This document shows positions 39,736 through 52,823 of a stretch of DNA of 64,000 nt, piece after piece; positions within the stretch are counted from its first letter, which is position 1, and the number at the start of each line of letters is the position of its first letter. The stretch lies in assembly GCA_000499405.2 (NCBI GenBank), contig HG738138.1, positions 2,232,001 to 2,296,000 on the forward strand, given 5' to 3'. Both the position numbers and the translations under genes were made by a program. The DNA is from Onchocerca volvulus. Its lineage: Eukaryota; Nematoda; Chromadorea; Rhabditida; Onchocercidae. Below the pieces are notes generated by a model that ran no database searches, was not told where the DNA came from, and was given only the letters and a program-made list of their open reading frames with translations.

Positions 39736-41992
39736 ACACGGACAATACCGTTTGTTACCTTCTGTAATTAATTTATGGAAACCTGTTTTTTGACCTTTGT
39801 AATCTGTTTAAATTTGTTCCTAGGACATCTTTGATCATCAATTTTCTACTATTATCACTTCATTTTTGTAGATTTGACAGACTGCTTGAAAATTAAGTAG
39901 AATACAATTCTATGTAATTTCAAAATTTTTGATAATCATCATGTCACATTGTATCTTGCTTGAGACAATTAATCGTTCATTGTTTGAAAAAAAAAAAAGA
40001 AAACAATGTGACTGTTTTAAATGACAGTGAGAAATTTGACACAAGAAATGTCGAGAAAATGAAATTGACAAGAAGCAAAGTTTTCGACGAAATTTTTGTT
40101 TACATTTCTCGTTATTTTTTCCCATTAAAAAAAAAAAAAAAAAAAAGGAAAAATTCGTTTTATATAGTATATAGCTATTTAAAAATGAGCCATAGGGAAG
40201 TAAATTTATGCATAATTCTTTGCTCTGTCACATGCAAAATCTCCCTATTGACATTCTTTCATCGTTAATCTTTGCATCAAAATGAGATTTCTTGTTCTTG
40301 TTGCTTTCAGAATCCTAAATATGTGTTTTAGTAGCATCATTGATTTTTGCTTCTGAATTCCGAAAATTTCGAAAAATTCGCAATTTGTCGATACGAAAAA
40401 AGATAAATGTATTTTGCATTTGATGTACAAATTAAAAATGTTTGTGTATATATGGGAAATAAATGATTTGCTTTTATTTTCACACCCTCCCTTCGACATG
40501 TTTTTTTTCTTTTAATAAAGTATTTTTGAAGAAGGGCTACTTTAATTTTGCTTTGAACAATTGGAATTTTGTCAACATCATTTGGTATGAAGTTCTTTAT
40601 TCTATCGATTCAATTCAATGAATCTATCATCTTCCAATTTTTTTTTTTTTTTTTTTTTTATTCATATCAGAATTTTTCCTTATCAGATATTTGAAAAATT
40701 TTGGTGCAAAAGTTCAAACATTTTAATATTCCAGTAATGCAATCAAAAATCGATACATTATCAATTTTTTATCTAGTTCCTTTTGATCATATATGAACTA
40801 GTTCTTCTTATCATATTAGAATTTTTTTACTAAGTATTTGAGAATTTTGATGCAAAACTTTAACAATTGTATATTTCATTAATTCAATCAAAATTGATAC
40901 ATTATCGATTTTTTATCTCATTCTTATATCTAAAAAAAAAAAAAAAAAAAAAAAGAAAATCGATAATGAATTAAGTTCTTATATGAATTAAATGTCGATG
41001 TTTATGTTCTAGTTTTTATGCAAGTATTACATATGTTCTCGAGTTCAAGCAATACAATATACTGCTGAAGTAAATTATTTGATTTCTAGAAAGATAAGAT
41101 GATAAACAGTGGAAAATGTGTTCGATAAAATCATGAGAATATATTGACCCTTAATGTCATCAAAGTAATAAGTTATTCGGTCCCATTTCCTTGATTTAAT
41201 TCCGCGATCGTTTCAAAAGAGAGGAAAACAAAAATTGATTTTCTCTTCTCTTATTGTTTTACTACTGATATATTTTAATTAGAAATAAAAAAATGGGAAC
41301 ATTAAAAGGCTCTTTTGGAGCTTAAAGAAGTAGATAAACTAAAAATAAGGTGATAAAATATGCAAAATAATGGGAAAAAAAATGATTTTACAAAATTTAA
41401 ATTTAATTTTTAATCATTATTATCCAGTATTTCTTGTTGGCATGTAGAGTTTTTACCTGAAACTGCGCAACTAATTTTTGATTTTTCCCTCCAATTTATC
41501 TTAAATCTTTAATTTAAACACTTAATCAGGTAAAAGTAGATCATCTTGCTATAAATTTTATTAATATCCTCTCCTATTACATCTATCTTTGCTCCTTCTT
41601 CCTAATTATCTTTAAGATTTACGGGAAAACAAATTCTTAGATAAAAAAAAAAAAAAAAAAAGAGTTGGTAGAAGTAGGAAGCCAAGGAATAGCATATTCT
41701 GTTATCAGTTGAAAACGATTCTTCATGCATACTTCGATACGATTCATGACATCTTATCACTATTTAAAAAATACTTCCTTGATGAAAAACTGAACTTAAC
41801 ATGAACTTGCTTATCAATTCTTCCCGTATCAGCTTGAAGCAACCATTTTATCACTAATTTATTTTACTTTTATACCATTAATATCATTCTTCATTAGATG
41901 GTGATGAGCGTTTATAAAAGATTAAAAAAAAACAAACAAAAATCAAAAAAAAATAATAAAAACAAGATTATTTCTTGTTCCAACTGAAAGAG

Positions 41993-42080
41993 ATATAAGG
42001 ATTAAGGATCAAGGTTTAAGGATTTATTCCTTACATTTTTAAGGATCAAAAGATAAGAATTAAATCCTTAATCCTTATAT
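41993..42080. repeat. 88-bp inverted repeat built from AAGGAT units
   Basis: ATATAAGGATTAAGGAT (41993-42009) is perfectly complementary, inverted, to ATCCTTAATCCTTATAT (42064-42080). The 54-base interior contains further AAGGAT words (AAGGATCAAGG, TTTAAGGAT, TTTTTAAGGATCAAAAG), two of which can pair with ATTCCTTA. The whole looks like a foldback structure grown from a short AAGGATTT repeat. Confidence 0.75.
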
Positions 42081-43152
42081 TTTTTTCAAAGTCTCGTTAA
42101 ATTCATTAAATTGTCTGAAATATTAAAAGCATGCTAAATTTTCATTATGAATTGAAATGAATCGCGTTATCAAGTTCAAATTTATCCTATATGATAAAGG
42201 AATTAAATTCCATTGAATTAATCACTTAGATATTCGTAACCTACATTCTCTTATCAACTATATATCATTTCCTTCAAAAATTGGCTTTTTTTTTTTAATG
42301 AGTAAATTATCCTATAACTGTCCTTGTTGTTTAGTGTTTTCATCTTGGTAGCCTTAAAAGTTCGATATCATACCTTGTCTCTGTTTACTTATACATATCT
42401 TTCCACCTTCTCTCCAAATGTAAAAATTCTTTTTCTTACCTGCAATGGAATTCTAGCCATATGGCTCGTTTCTTATCTTAGCCAAGAAAAAAAAAGAAAA
42501 AAAGATGCCAATTCTCAAATTTCGTTTTGTATCAGAAGGAAAAAACAGTGACGTATTCAATCATTTAGAATTGAAATTATATATACATGATTTGCTAAGT
42601 TTTGCTCCCTCAATTTCTCGCAAAATATTGGCTATTTACGACGATCGTTGATTATTACGTATTTGAAACGAAGGAAAAATTTATTTGTGCATAGCAATAA
42701 ATGACAAAGTTTGAAGATGAAATTTGCATGCAAATTACATTAAAATGGAAAAGAAGTGCGTGCAGAAATCGTGAAACACGTTTTGATGAATCTTCCACCT
42801 GAATTGTCACCAAATTAAAAAGTCACCTCTTTTTTTTTCGGTTACGCTAAAAAACATCAATGAATATTGTATGAGTATTATAATAAGATACTAAAATTTT
42901 GCAATCATTTTATACATTCATTCCTCAATAATTTCCATTCTGTTTATTGTTTACGGTATTTACGATTTGTTTACTTCGTTATCATGTCGAAAAGTTGAGA
43001 AGCGTAAAAAATGTAGGACAGTATTTCTAGTAATAAACAAAAAATCAAACTGTTTTGCATATCGATTATTGGAAATCAGATGGCTTCAAATCATTTCATT
43101 GCATAATTAACACATGCATGAATTGTAATTTAGCAATAAAACAAATGATTAT

Positions 43153-43236
43153 AAATTTAAATTCCTTCTGATAAGCTTGAAAATTTAAATTCCTTCTGAT
43201 AAACTTGAAAATTTAAATTCCTTCTGATAAGCTTAA
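43153..43236. repeat. Three-copy 28-bp tandem repeat
   Basis: AAATTTAAATTCCTTCTGAT followed by AAGCTTGA is repeated three times head to tail at 43153-43180, 43181-43208 and 43209-43236. Each later copy differs from the first by a single base. The near identity implies recent expansion. No coding context. Confidence 0.9.
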
Positions 43237-44804
43237 AAATGGGTAAATGTTCGATTTGCACTTATCAACAAACAAGAAGCATATTGCATGAATGAGATAT
43301 TATACATTCAAACAAACTGTTTTTTTTTATTGATCAAGCATTGATAAACTAAACAAACTGTCATTTACACAATGTATCATTGAAAAGTTTTTATTTTTTT
43401 ATTTTTTTACTCTTTTAAGGTTATATTTCATACACTGTTTTAGGAAAATATTTGGAAATTTGTCCACTAGAAATTGATATCTTTTTCTTTTATTATTATC
43501 AAACTTTTTCAAAAAACCACATTATATAGCGATATTTTAATTTTCTTCAAAACTTCAGAAAATAATATTTTACAGCATTTAAAGCGAAGCATTAATATTA
43601 ATAGTCGAATCAGAGATCTCGCAAAATAAATCTAATATTTAATAATTTGCTTTTAGAATCTCTAAAGAACGAGCAATGATTTATGATGCTTCAAATTTGT
43701 TGTGAATTAATTTATAATAAATTTTATTTGCCGTCTTTTTCAGACTAGCTCTGTGGACTAATTTGTGTCTTACTGATAAATTAAAAGTTTGCGAAATGTA
43801 TAAAGCAATTTTTGAAACATTTCAATTCGTATTTCTCAACTGATCCAAGCATATTATCATAAGTAAAAATAGTTAAGTAAATTATCTTCATCGTTTTTTT
43901 TTTTTTTTTTTTGATTTCATCATTTTGGAAAAAAAATGCGGCTTTTTTTGCGTCAAAAAACAAAAAAATTTTGAAATTAAATTTGTCATTTCACTGATCT
44001 CAATGGCTTAGCTATCTTCGCCTATTTTTTGCCTTCAAATATTCCCCATAGCTTATCAAAAATTGTTTGGAAAGAAGCTGTAAAAAATTTCCACAAATTG
44101 CTTTAAATCAAATAATTCATAAAATTTCTCATTTTCTCCAAAAGTTGCCATTTCAAATGCATTTTTAGGGGTTATTGTTTAATTTTTATCAAATTTTAAT
44201 TTCGGTACCATGTATTTCAAAGTGGAAACATTTCAAAATGCAATACATTGGTATTTGCTGAACGACAAATGATCTTAAATGACCTATAGGTCATATATCT
44301 AAATAAACGATCAGATCTCTTTTTTCGTCATTTACTAAATTCATCAGAATTCGTTTGAATGGTTTCAATTTTGTTAATAAAATGAAAATTTTTTAGCCAC
44401 CAGCGAACAATTTTAGACAAAATTTCTTCGAAATAAACTTTCAAAATGCAAAATACAACATATATTCATTGCAAGTAAAAAAAAAAATCTTTCTGTCGAA
44501 GAATACATGAAATGATAATTGTAGTTTGTAAAATTTTGTCATTAATTTTGTTGAATAAAAATGATTTAGTCAATCGATTGATTAAATTAAGTAATCCAGT
44601 GATTTGTATCATAATAATTCATGTCATCATCAGTAATTACATCGTAATATATGATAAATAATTCTATGAATGGACGGTATAATTTCCAAAAAAATAAAAT
44701 TTGAATGTTAAAATGAATTTTTAATTTGCATGAGATTCCGATTTTTTAGTTCATGTAGCTAAAACTTTTAAAAATTCCATTTTGAGATGAAAACGAATTT
44801 TAGC

Positions 44805-44826
44805 ATTTTTTTTTTATTGCTTTTTT

Positions 44827-44864
<38 letters not shown>

Positions 44865-44866
44865 TA

Positions 44867-44919
<53 letters not shown>

Positions 44920-44928
44920 GTAAATTTA
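44805..44928. repeat. Very long T tract
   Basis: About 120 bases consist almost only of T, interrupted by short A groups near 44856-44870. On the minus strand this is a long poly(A). It is not adjacent to a coding remnant, so I do not call it a retroposon tail. Confidence 0.8.
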
Positions 44929-45730
44929 CGTAAAAATTATTATCCATGAATTGAAAATTTTGTTTGGTCAGTCAAATGGAAAAAGAAGCGACATGAAATC
45001 AAGTTTTATTGAAATCTTATTTTGAATGTAAAATCACTGCTACATTCAGTCTTTTTTTTTTTTTTTTCTTCAGGATAAACATAAATTAAATTCTAATTCC
45101 AACATTGCCCAAATATGCATCTTACCGTTATCCTTCTGGACTTTCATTGGCATTTTAGCAGGATTTCTCCCTGAAACTGATTAGAAGGATGAAATGATCA
45201 GATAGCCAAATTTCATTAAAATTCCAGTTGTGAACATGTAAGATATTTCATGTCACCTAACTGAGCCCCATGATCATTGGTCAGCTCTTTTACACTTTTC
45301 TTTACGAAGAATAAAATCATAAATAATTCTAATGGATAGATATGTAGCAAAAAAATTCGCTACATATCATGATGGATAATTTGGTGACACTATTTACTTA
45401 AATATTATTGATTTTTCCTATTTAATCAGATCACAAATTAGTTGTCCAGTTGACCCAGCGTTTAATCGCCATCATTGAAACTTTGACATTTTCCTCTGCA
45501 TCTTATCATCTACTAGATCTAATAAGATATACGGGATCCAATTTCGCATCACATTGTTTGTGAATTTGAAAAACTGAAAAATAATATGATATTTACGACC
45601 AATTATAAGTAATTAATTGCAAAATTAAGTATCACAAGTAATTAAATATAAATAATTAAATACTTACGAACAACCGGTCAACACCTTTTGCGAAAGGCCT
45701 TCTTAATTCTGTTGTATATTTCATGCATCA

Positions 45731-45809
45731 TTCACGCGCATTCATGCAGTTCACGTGTATCCACGCATCAGAATGTTGTATTCACGTGTACTCACGTATC
45801 ATAATATTG
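45731..45809. repeat. CACGTG-containing tandem repeat
   Basis: TTCACGTGTATCCACGCATC (45750 onward, 29 bases) is repeated at 45781-45809 as TTCACGTGTACTCACGTATC plus nine bases, period 31. A third, more diverged copy (TTCACGCGCATTCATGCAG) precedes at about 45731. The two best copies each hold the palindrome CACGTG and a second CACG, in an otherwise AT-rich desert. Confidence 0.75.
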
Positions 45810-46319
45810 AAAACGGAAAAAAAGGAATGATTAGAAGAATAATGTATGACTTAGAGGATTTTGTTATATTATTTCTTGTTATACAATATCTATTTTCTAT
45901 TTTCGCTTCAAAATTCAATTGCAATCATTTCTGGCCAAATATTTATTTTCCATTATTTCATTTCAATTCACAACAAACACTTACTTTAGCTTTAATGCTA
46001 ATTGACAAATCATCATTCCTAACTCTCTTTTTACTCACTAATTTTTTTTTTACTTATTTATTGAAAACTTTTGAAGGAGCAACAACGAAATCAAAGAAAT
46101 ATTAATTACGAAGTTATCGATTAAAAGTAGATGATAAATAATCAATAATTGCAGCATTATTCAAATTTTCCACGGAATTTTTTCTTTTTTATATTTTTTC
46201 GATTAAGCAAAAATATTTTCTCTTGCAAGAACTTCTGCTTGAATTTTAGTCGGATTATTTCATATTCTTTACTGCTTTAAAGTCAGATATTAGCAATAGG
46301 CTTCACATTTAATTAATAG

Positions 46320-46358
46320 AAGTTGTGTGGTTTTATATATAAGTTGTGTGGTTTTACA
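46320..46358. repeat. Two-copy 21-bp tandem repeat
   Basis: AAGTTGTGTGGTTTTATA at 46320-46337 is repeated at 46341-46358 with one base changed. Short and non-coding. Confidence 0.8.
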
Positions 46359-48924
46359 AATATGATTTTATTAAAATTTTGATCATAATTTTTTTCAGGC
46401 CTGAAAGATCTGTAAAACTTTGATCAGTACAATATAATAAATGTCCTGCCGTGTCGCGCATATAAATTGTCATCAAAATCAAACATTGAAAGAATTAGAT
46501 CATAAAAATTTCATGTTGAACAATTAAAGAATACAATTTCAGATTTCACAAAAAAATTCATACATACAGACAGGTGTAGAGACTGAAATATACTTCTTCG
46601 AATGATGTAAGAAAGTAGTGTTTTCTGATAATCTGTATTTCGAAATTTTTCGAACGAAAATGCTTTGACAATTTTTTTTTTTTTTTTTGCTTTGAGTTCA
46701 TCTAATTTTTCTTTTTTTTTTTTTTTTTTCTAAATCAGTAAATATCAGAAAAACAAATATACTTCATTCATGAAGGGCTCCAATTAGCTGGAGCATTTAT
46801 TTGGCAATAAAAAAAATTGTTAGGAAGAAAAAAAATAACGAAACAAAACTTTTTTTATATCACAATTTTCAATTTATTATAATCAATCCAGTCTTTCTTG
46901 AAATTTGATTTGAGCTATATGAAAGAAAGAATTGCCATATAGTACAAACTTGTTGAAAAAGAAACCTTATTTTATAATCAAATCAAAATGAAATAAAAGA
47001 AAGTAGGAAGTTAATCTACTCAATATGTCTCGATAAAAATCAGTTAAATTTCAAATATCTACTTTTTTTTTTTTTTTTTTAAATAAAATATCAAATATTT
47101 GCTTAGACATAAGGATATTATAAAGTATGGGACATATTTTCAAGAAATCAAATAAAATTGGTAATTTAATAATTGAGAATCAATTCTTAGCAGAACTATG
47201 AAAAATTAATGAAATAAAATCATTCTATGTTTATGAACTTATATTAAATTTATTTTCACATGAACTTTATGTATATATACGTATTTTTTTTCTTTTTGTG
47301 GATTATGTGATTGAAAAATTTTGTTAACAATTCATTTCTTTCCGTTTTTTTTTTTTTCTTCTTTTTTTTGCAAAATCATTTGAAAAAGAAAATTTACCAC
47401 TTCTTTTTCTTTTAAATTTCATTTAAAAATATAGTTTATGTGATGTGTAATAAAAACAAAATGACTCTTTTTTTTTTTTTTGCTCGACAATTTTTTTATC
47501 CTCAAAATAAATATGTTCTAGGAATAATAATCACTAATATATTTTATATTAGAGAAATGTTTGTACTTGATATATGGCAGATGTTTATAATTTACCAATT
47601 CCTACACAAATGTTGTTGGCTAAATTAGCAATTTGTCATTTGATGAAAAATGTCTTAATTTTATAATATATTTTCTTTCCTTATATTTTCCAAATCAATT
47701 TAGTATCATTTTCTTGCTTTTAATCTTCTATCTGTCATCATATCCTCCTTTGACATCAATTTTTGCTTCAATTAAATGAGTGACAAAACGAAGCATTTTC
47801 ATCAGTGAATTCAATTAAAAAATATATTTTAGAAATGTGAATATTCAATAGATTTGTGAAAAAATACTTTTTTTACTTTTGCTCATTAAATTGCCGTCAG
47901 ATGAATTATGGCGACTCGTTTACTTGCTTATGAAGGGTTGGTAATTTGAAATTTTTGCAAATAGGGTAGTTGTGTTCCGGGAAATAGGCAAAAAGATATA
48001 ATAATAAGTTCGATTATTTTCCGCTTTTTCCGGGAAAAAGTTTTGTATTTTTTTTTTTTTTTTTTTTTGAATTCTGCTTGTTCTCTTACTTATGAAAATG
48101 TATGTATTTATAATCATTATTAAGATCATTCGATAAGAAAAATTTTTTTGACCCGAAAAATTTGAGAAATTATCAAATACTAATAATTTTGCTTTGAGTA
48201 AAAATTTCAGTGAATGATGAATTCACTACTGAGAAAGTTCCTATTCATCTTATTGAATATAATTATTCAATTACGGAATGTAATTATTCAATTTTTGCTT
48301 TTTGATGATTTAGCATTTAACTATTCTTCTGGTTTCATTATGTTGGATATTGAAAAAAATTTTTTTAGGCCAATGATTCGGCTAATGATAACATTGGAAT
48401 GATTAGATTTTATGATTCGCGAAATTTCCAAAAAAAGTAAGGGAAATTTTCAAAGCTCATTTATTTTATTCTGTAAACTTTGTGCATATTGGATACATTT
48501 AGAGGTCAGATGAGGTCAGATGGAATTTTCAAAGCTAAATAGTTAGTGTTCTTGAGATTTTCCGAAGAATAATTGGTTTTCATTCCGTTAATTTCTTGGC
48601 AAATTAATTAATCATTTCTTTCTTTCTGAAGGATACACCTGCACAGTGGCTTTTCCTATTTTTGCTTATTGCACCTGTGTTTTGTTTATAAAATAAGAGG
48701 AATGAGAAAAAGACAACAATCTTAAATTTTACAAGAAAGTTTGATTTTTGAAGTTCATGATAAACGAAGTTTATGATAAGCTTCATTGAGCATTATAATA
48801 TGATAATATGCGATATCCTGTCAATATTAAACGTTTTGCAATTCGAGAAATTATAGAATAAATGCGAATAATCATATTGCAAGATTTTTTCAAACAAAGA
48901 TTAAACGAGTCTTGTGTGCAAATA

Positions 48925-49523
48925 ATCAAGTTTAATTGTTGTTTTATTTGGTTTCCATTTCGGATAGGAAATTTTTTGAATAAGAAAAAAGGAAATCCTA
49001 AAATATATTATAAAATGAATTTTTTGTTGTTTTCAGTTTTTAAATGCAATTCAAACGGTAAATATAATGAATTTTGTACTGAAATAGTTTTTAAAAAATC
49101 TCATCAAAATTTAACTACTTTTTTTTTTTTTTTTTTTTTTCAATCAGGCATACATACCTGATAGATTTGTTTCGTTTGCAGCAAGAAAAGTCTTCTTTTT
49201 TCACCTATAATGTAATTCAAAAAGTATATAAAATAAATTTATATTGAAATATTTAAAAAAAATTTCATTAGAGTCTATTTTACTTTTTTTTTTTTTTTTA
49301 TCCAGTCCGACATATACTTCCTAAATTTGTTTCGTTTGCAGCAGGAAAGTCACCTTTTAACTTGTAATGTAATTTAAAAGGTGTATATAATAATGAATTT
49401 GATATTGAAATATTTGAAAAAATTTTATTAAATTTTAATTTTTTTCTTTTTCAATCAGATATAAATTTCGTAGATTTGCTTCGTATACAGTAAGAAAGTT
49501 TTCCTTTTTTTACCTATTTTTTC
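48925..49523. repeat. About 155-bp tandem repeat, three to four diverged copies
   Basis: Copies start near 49140, 49283 and 49441 (the last truncated at about 49523), with an older copy at about 48925-49120. Each has, in order, a T tract, an (A)TCAG/TCCAGTC word, a CATA(C/T) stretch, GATTTGTTTCGTTTGCAGCA, AAAGTC, (C)TTTTT, TGTAATGTAATT.AAAA, GTATATA.AAT and ATATTGAAATATTTGAAAAA. The TTTGTTTCGTTTGCAGCA block is the best conserved part. No reading frame survives across copies. Confidence 0.75.
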
Positions 49524-50850
49524 TAATAGCTCTGGTTAACAACACATCATCAGTTTCTATTGAAAAAGTAAATATTAGTGACAAGAAATGAACAAAAAAA
49601 AAAAAAAAAAAGCCGATAAAATGCGTTTGAATGACAGACTTGATTTCAAAGTTATTTTCAAGCAATAGCTCTAAAGATCGTTTCAATCATATATAAATAT
49701 ACTTTTGCTGTCGCAATTTTTCTGTCAACGCTGTAAGTTGCGATGCCTTTGAAAGTTTGAAATTAAAAGTTTTAATATCGATGTTTACATCTTTATAAAA
49801 TTTTCTCATCATTTTCCATTTAAATGATTCATTGTAAAAGAAAAAAAGCGCTTCTTCATGTTTTTAAGTGGAAAATCTCTTCACGTTATTCAAATAATTT
49901 ATTATTTAACTGATTGTTTACCAAATGGGATCATTCAAAGATGTAATGAAATGAAAACTTTTCACTTCGTTCAATCAATCATTCAATTTTATTTATTCAT
50001 TTATATTTCATTGTTAACATTTATCTTGCATTTACAATCATTGAGTAATATTTTTCATGAACCTTTTTCCATGCTGCATTTTTCAAATCGCATGATATTA
50101 ATCATTTATTTGGTTATTATAGTTTTGATTTACAAAAAAAAAAAAAAAAAGAAAAGGAAGAGAAAAATATTTAGTGATGAAAAAAAAAATGCGTAAAAAA
50201 TATAATGAAACATTGTAGCTTTTTGCTACTCTTAGCTGTCCTTTTCATTTTAAACTTCCAAAAGGGCATATTTTTAATTTAAAAATCTCTTAAATAGTTT
50301 ATAATCTATCAATTTTTTTTTTGTTTGCTCGATTATCGTTTTAAGTTCTCATATAGCTTTTTCTTTGCTCGCTAAAAAAATTTCGCACTTTCGATTTATT
50401 AAAGCGAAGTGCTACTTGGCTAATTAAAAAAAAAAAAAGTTGAACTTCTGTTTAATTCGTTTGCCTTCACAAAAAAAATAATAGATATTTTGTGTATGAT
50501 AAAAATTTTAGCTTGAAGAAGAATGGATAGCGGTAAAAAAGAAAAAAGGATCAACGAATTCACATTTAAAAAAAAATTATATCATGATGATTTTCGAAAA
50601 ATTTAAAAGTGAAATTAAATAGCACTAATTTCAATACTACGCATATTTCAATTTTTTTTTTTTCATATTCCAATTTTAAGATAATCATTTAAATTTAGAC
50701 AAATTAATGATTTATGCATAAAAAACATGATTCATATCTTTTCAAACATTATTTTTGCTGTAAGATGAAAAAGTTATAAAAATTTTGTTTATGATTAGTT
50801 TAACGCCCTTCAGAGTTGACCTTTTTCTTCAAAGTACGTTCAGATGATCA

Positions 50851-50881
<31 letters not shown>

Positions 50882-51019
50882 TTTTTTGATCTTTGAACAT
50901 TATATAGACTTTTTCGCTGAAACTCGCTTTTATAATAATTTCATTTTAACTTTTTTCGCTTTTCTAGGCTCATAAATAAAAATCATCTGTTGACGGTTTG
51001 TTTTTTTTTCTTTTTTTGC

Positions 51020-51310
51020 TATACTTTAATTTAAACTTTTTGGGAAACATTTCCTTTTAGTCATCCTTTATCAGAAATATTTGAAAGAATTGATAGTTTG
51101 GTATTTTTTTATTAATTGATGGATTATTTCTCATACAAATGTTAGACAAATGAATTCTCATTTGTCAGAGTTGGTTAATTAGTTTAAAACCACCTGTTGA
51201 TAATAACCATCAAAAAAAGTCATATTGAGTGGATTGATAATGAATCAAATGTTTCAGTTATAATTATCATGTGATTCTTATAAAAGTTTCGAGGGAAGAT
51301 GTTATTTAAA
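51020..51310. repeat. Dispersed direct repeat, copy 1
   Basis: About 290 bases that recur, same orientation, at 54860-55125. Shared ordered blocks include TTTTTGGGAAA.CAT, TTTTAGTCAT, TTTATCA.AAATATTTGAA, GAATTG, CCATCAAAAAA.GTC, TTGATAATG.ATCA.ATGTTT, AGTTATAATTA and ATGATTCTT..AA, GAAGTTTC. Indels in the middle differ between the copies. I do not recognise the element. Confidence 0.75.
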
Positions 51311-52823
51311 GTTCAGTTCTTGCGATATAAATAGATTAGTATAAACGCGATGTCTTCATTTTGTTGAAATCTTTAGTAACTTCGCAATGCTATATGTTTT
51401 CACGAAAAAATGAATAATGAGAAAAATTCTGAATTATATCAATTTGCCACTGTGAAATAAGCATGTAAAGGAAATTTGTTTTTCGGATGAACATTTCGCA
51501 ATTTCAGTATCTTTAGTTGGCATTTAAAAAAATTTGAGCATTCCAACAAAGGCAACTTTTTCATTTCAATTAATTAAATGAAATAATCCGCTTCATTTTA
51601 AAAAATTACATGTTTATTTCACTTATTTAGAACAATGTAAAAGTTTCAAAATAATAAAATATTCGAGAAGCGTTTGAATATTTTTAACAGTATGGATAAT
51701 ATTAAATGAAATTAGGCTTCAAGAATCCTGTTAATCATTTAGAATTCTATAAAAATTAATTTCAAAACAATAATTCTGTGACAGGAACAGTTAATTAATT
51801 AAAGATTTTGAGACATTTAATGAATTTTGATCAGTGTGGCTTTTTACTTTTGATCTTATCGATACGTAGTTGAAATGGTGTATTAAAATTGTCTTGATTC
51901 GTTTTGTAATATTTTGAAAATTCGCTACTAATTTTAATTTTTTTCCTCCTGTTATTTTGTTAATGTATTAAAAGTTAGAAAAATAATTGTCAATCTGATC
52001 CAAATGATTCAGGCTAATTAGTTGCCATCTTGAAATCTAATCAGATCATTTCGTTTGTTGGACAATAGTCACCTTAGAATCTAAAATTAAGATAGTAAAG
52101 ATTTTAGCACATTGCTTAAATTATTTAATAATTTAAATTCATTATTTGTATACTATACACTGTATTTGATACTTTACGTAACCCTCGGGTTTCTCGCTCA
52201 CTCTGATCATCATTTCTATGCTTTTTTTTTTTTATTTACATTTTTTATCTCAAAATTTAAAAAAAAAAAAGAAAAAGAGTGAAGAAAAGTAGAACATGAT
52301 CACATTTCAAAATAATAATGTGAACAAAATGAGCTTTTCGACGGATAATGGTCTATTTAGATGAATACTATCCAAAAGTTTTTAAAAGCAAATGAAAATT
52401 GGCATCTGTTTTCGCACTTTCTTCACTGATCAAAATTCAATTCGCTCGTTTTTAAGTTTTCAAGATAAGCAAATCGAATTGAACAGTTAAAAAAAAGTAG
52501 GTTCATAGAAAATTACTAATTTATCTGATAAATAAGGTGATTAGATTAGATATCAAACGGCATTTGAACATGATAGTTCGGATCGTCTTGAATCTAATTT
52601 ACAATTATTTTTCTAACTTCTATAAACTATTGGAAAAAAAAAATTTCGTGTTTTACTATTATTTCCCTCATGAAAAAGTTTTTTTAATAAGCACTTTCTT
52701 CTGAATATTGCATCAGTCATCAGTGATTGTTAAAATTTGACATATTTTTAGAAGCAAATAATTAAAATAAATCAACAATATAATCAGCAAGATGTGTGAA
52801 ATGTAATCATTTAACGATTGGAA

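Larger units (their letters stand above)
38448..52823. other. 14-kb gene desert
   Basis: I found no supportable gene in this stretch. Open frames (for example 42324-42551, 45755-46105, 49858-50196) are short and composed of codons expected from AT-rich DNA, and none joins to family-like exons. It is rich in A and T runs, a GA microsatellite at 39690-39735, a very long T tract near 44820-44928, and several tandem, inverted and dispersed repeats that are listed separately. The right part should contain the promoter of the GPCR gene that begins at 52824. Confidence 0.5.

Noticed and set aside
44805..44928. Long T tract as a retroposed poly(A) tail
   Set aside because: No processed coding remnant or target-site duplication beside it.
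45755..46105. 116-codon open frame
   Set aside because: Begins in the CACGTG repeat, is hydrophobic and AT-driven, and lacks splice context or recognisable motifs.
49858..50196. 112-codon open frame with hydrophobic middle and poly-Lys end
   Set aside because: Ends in an A run, composition fits chance, no homologous feature recognised.
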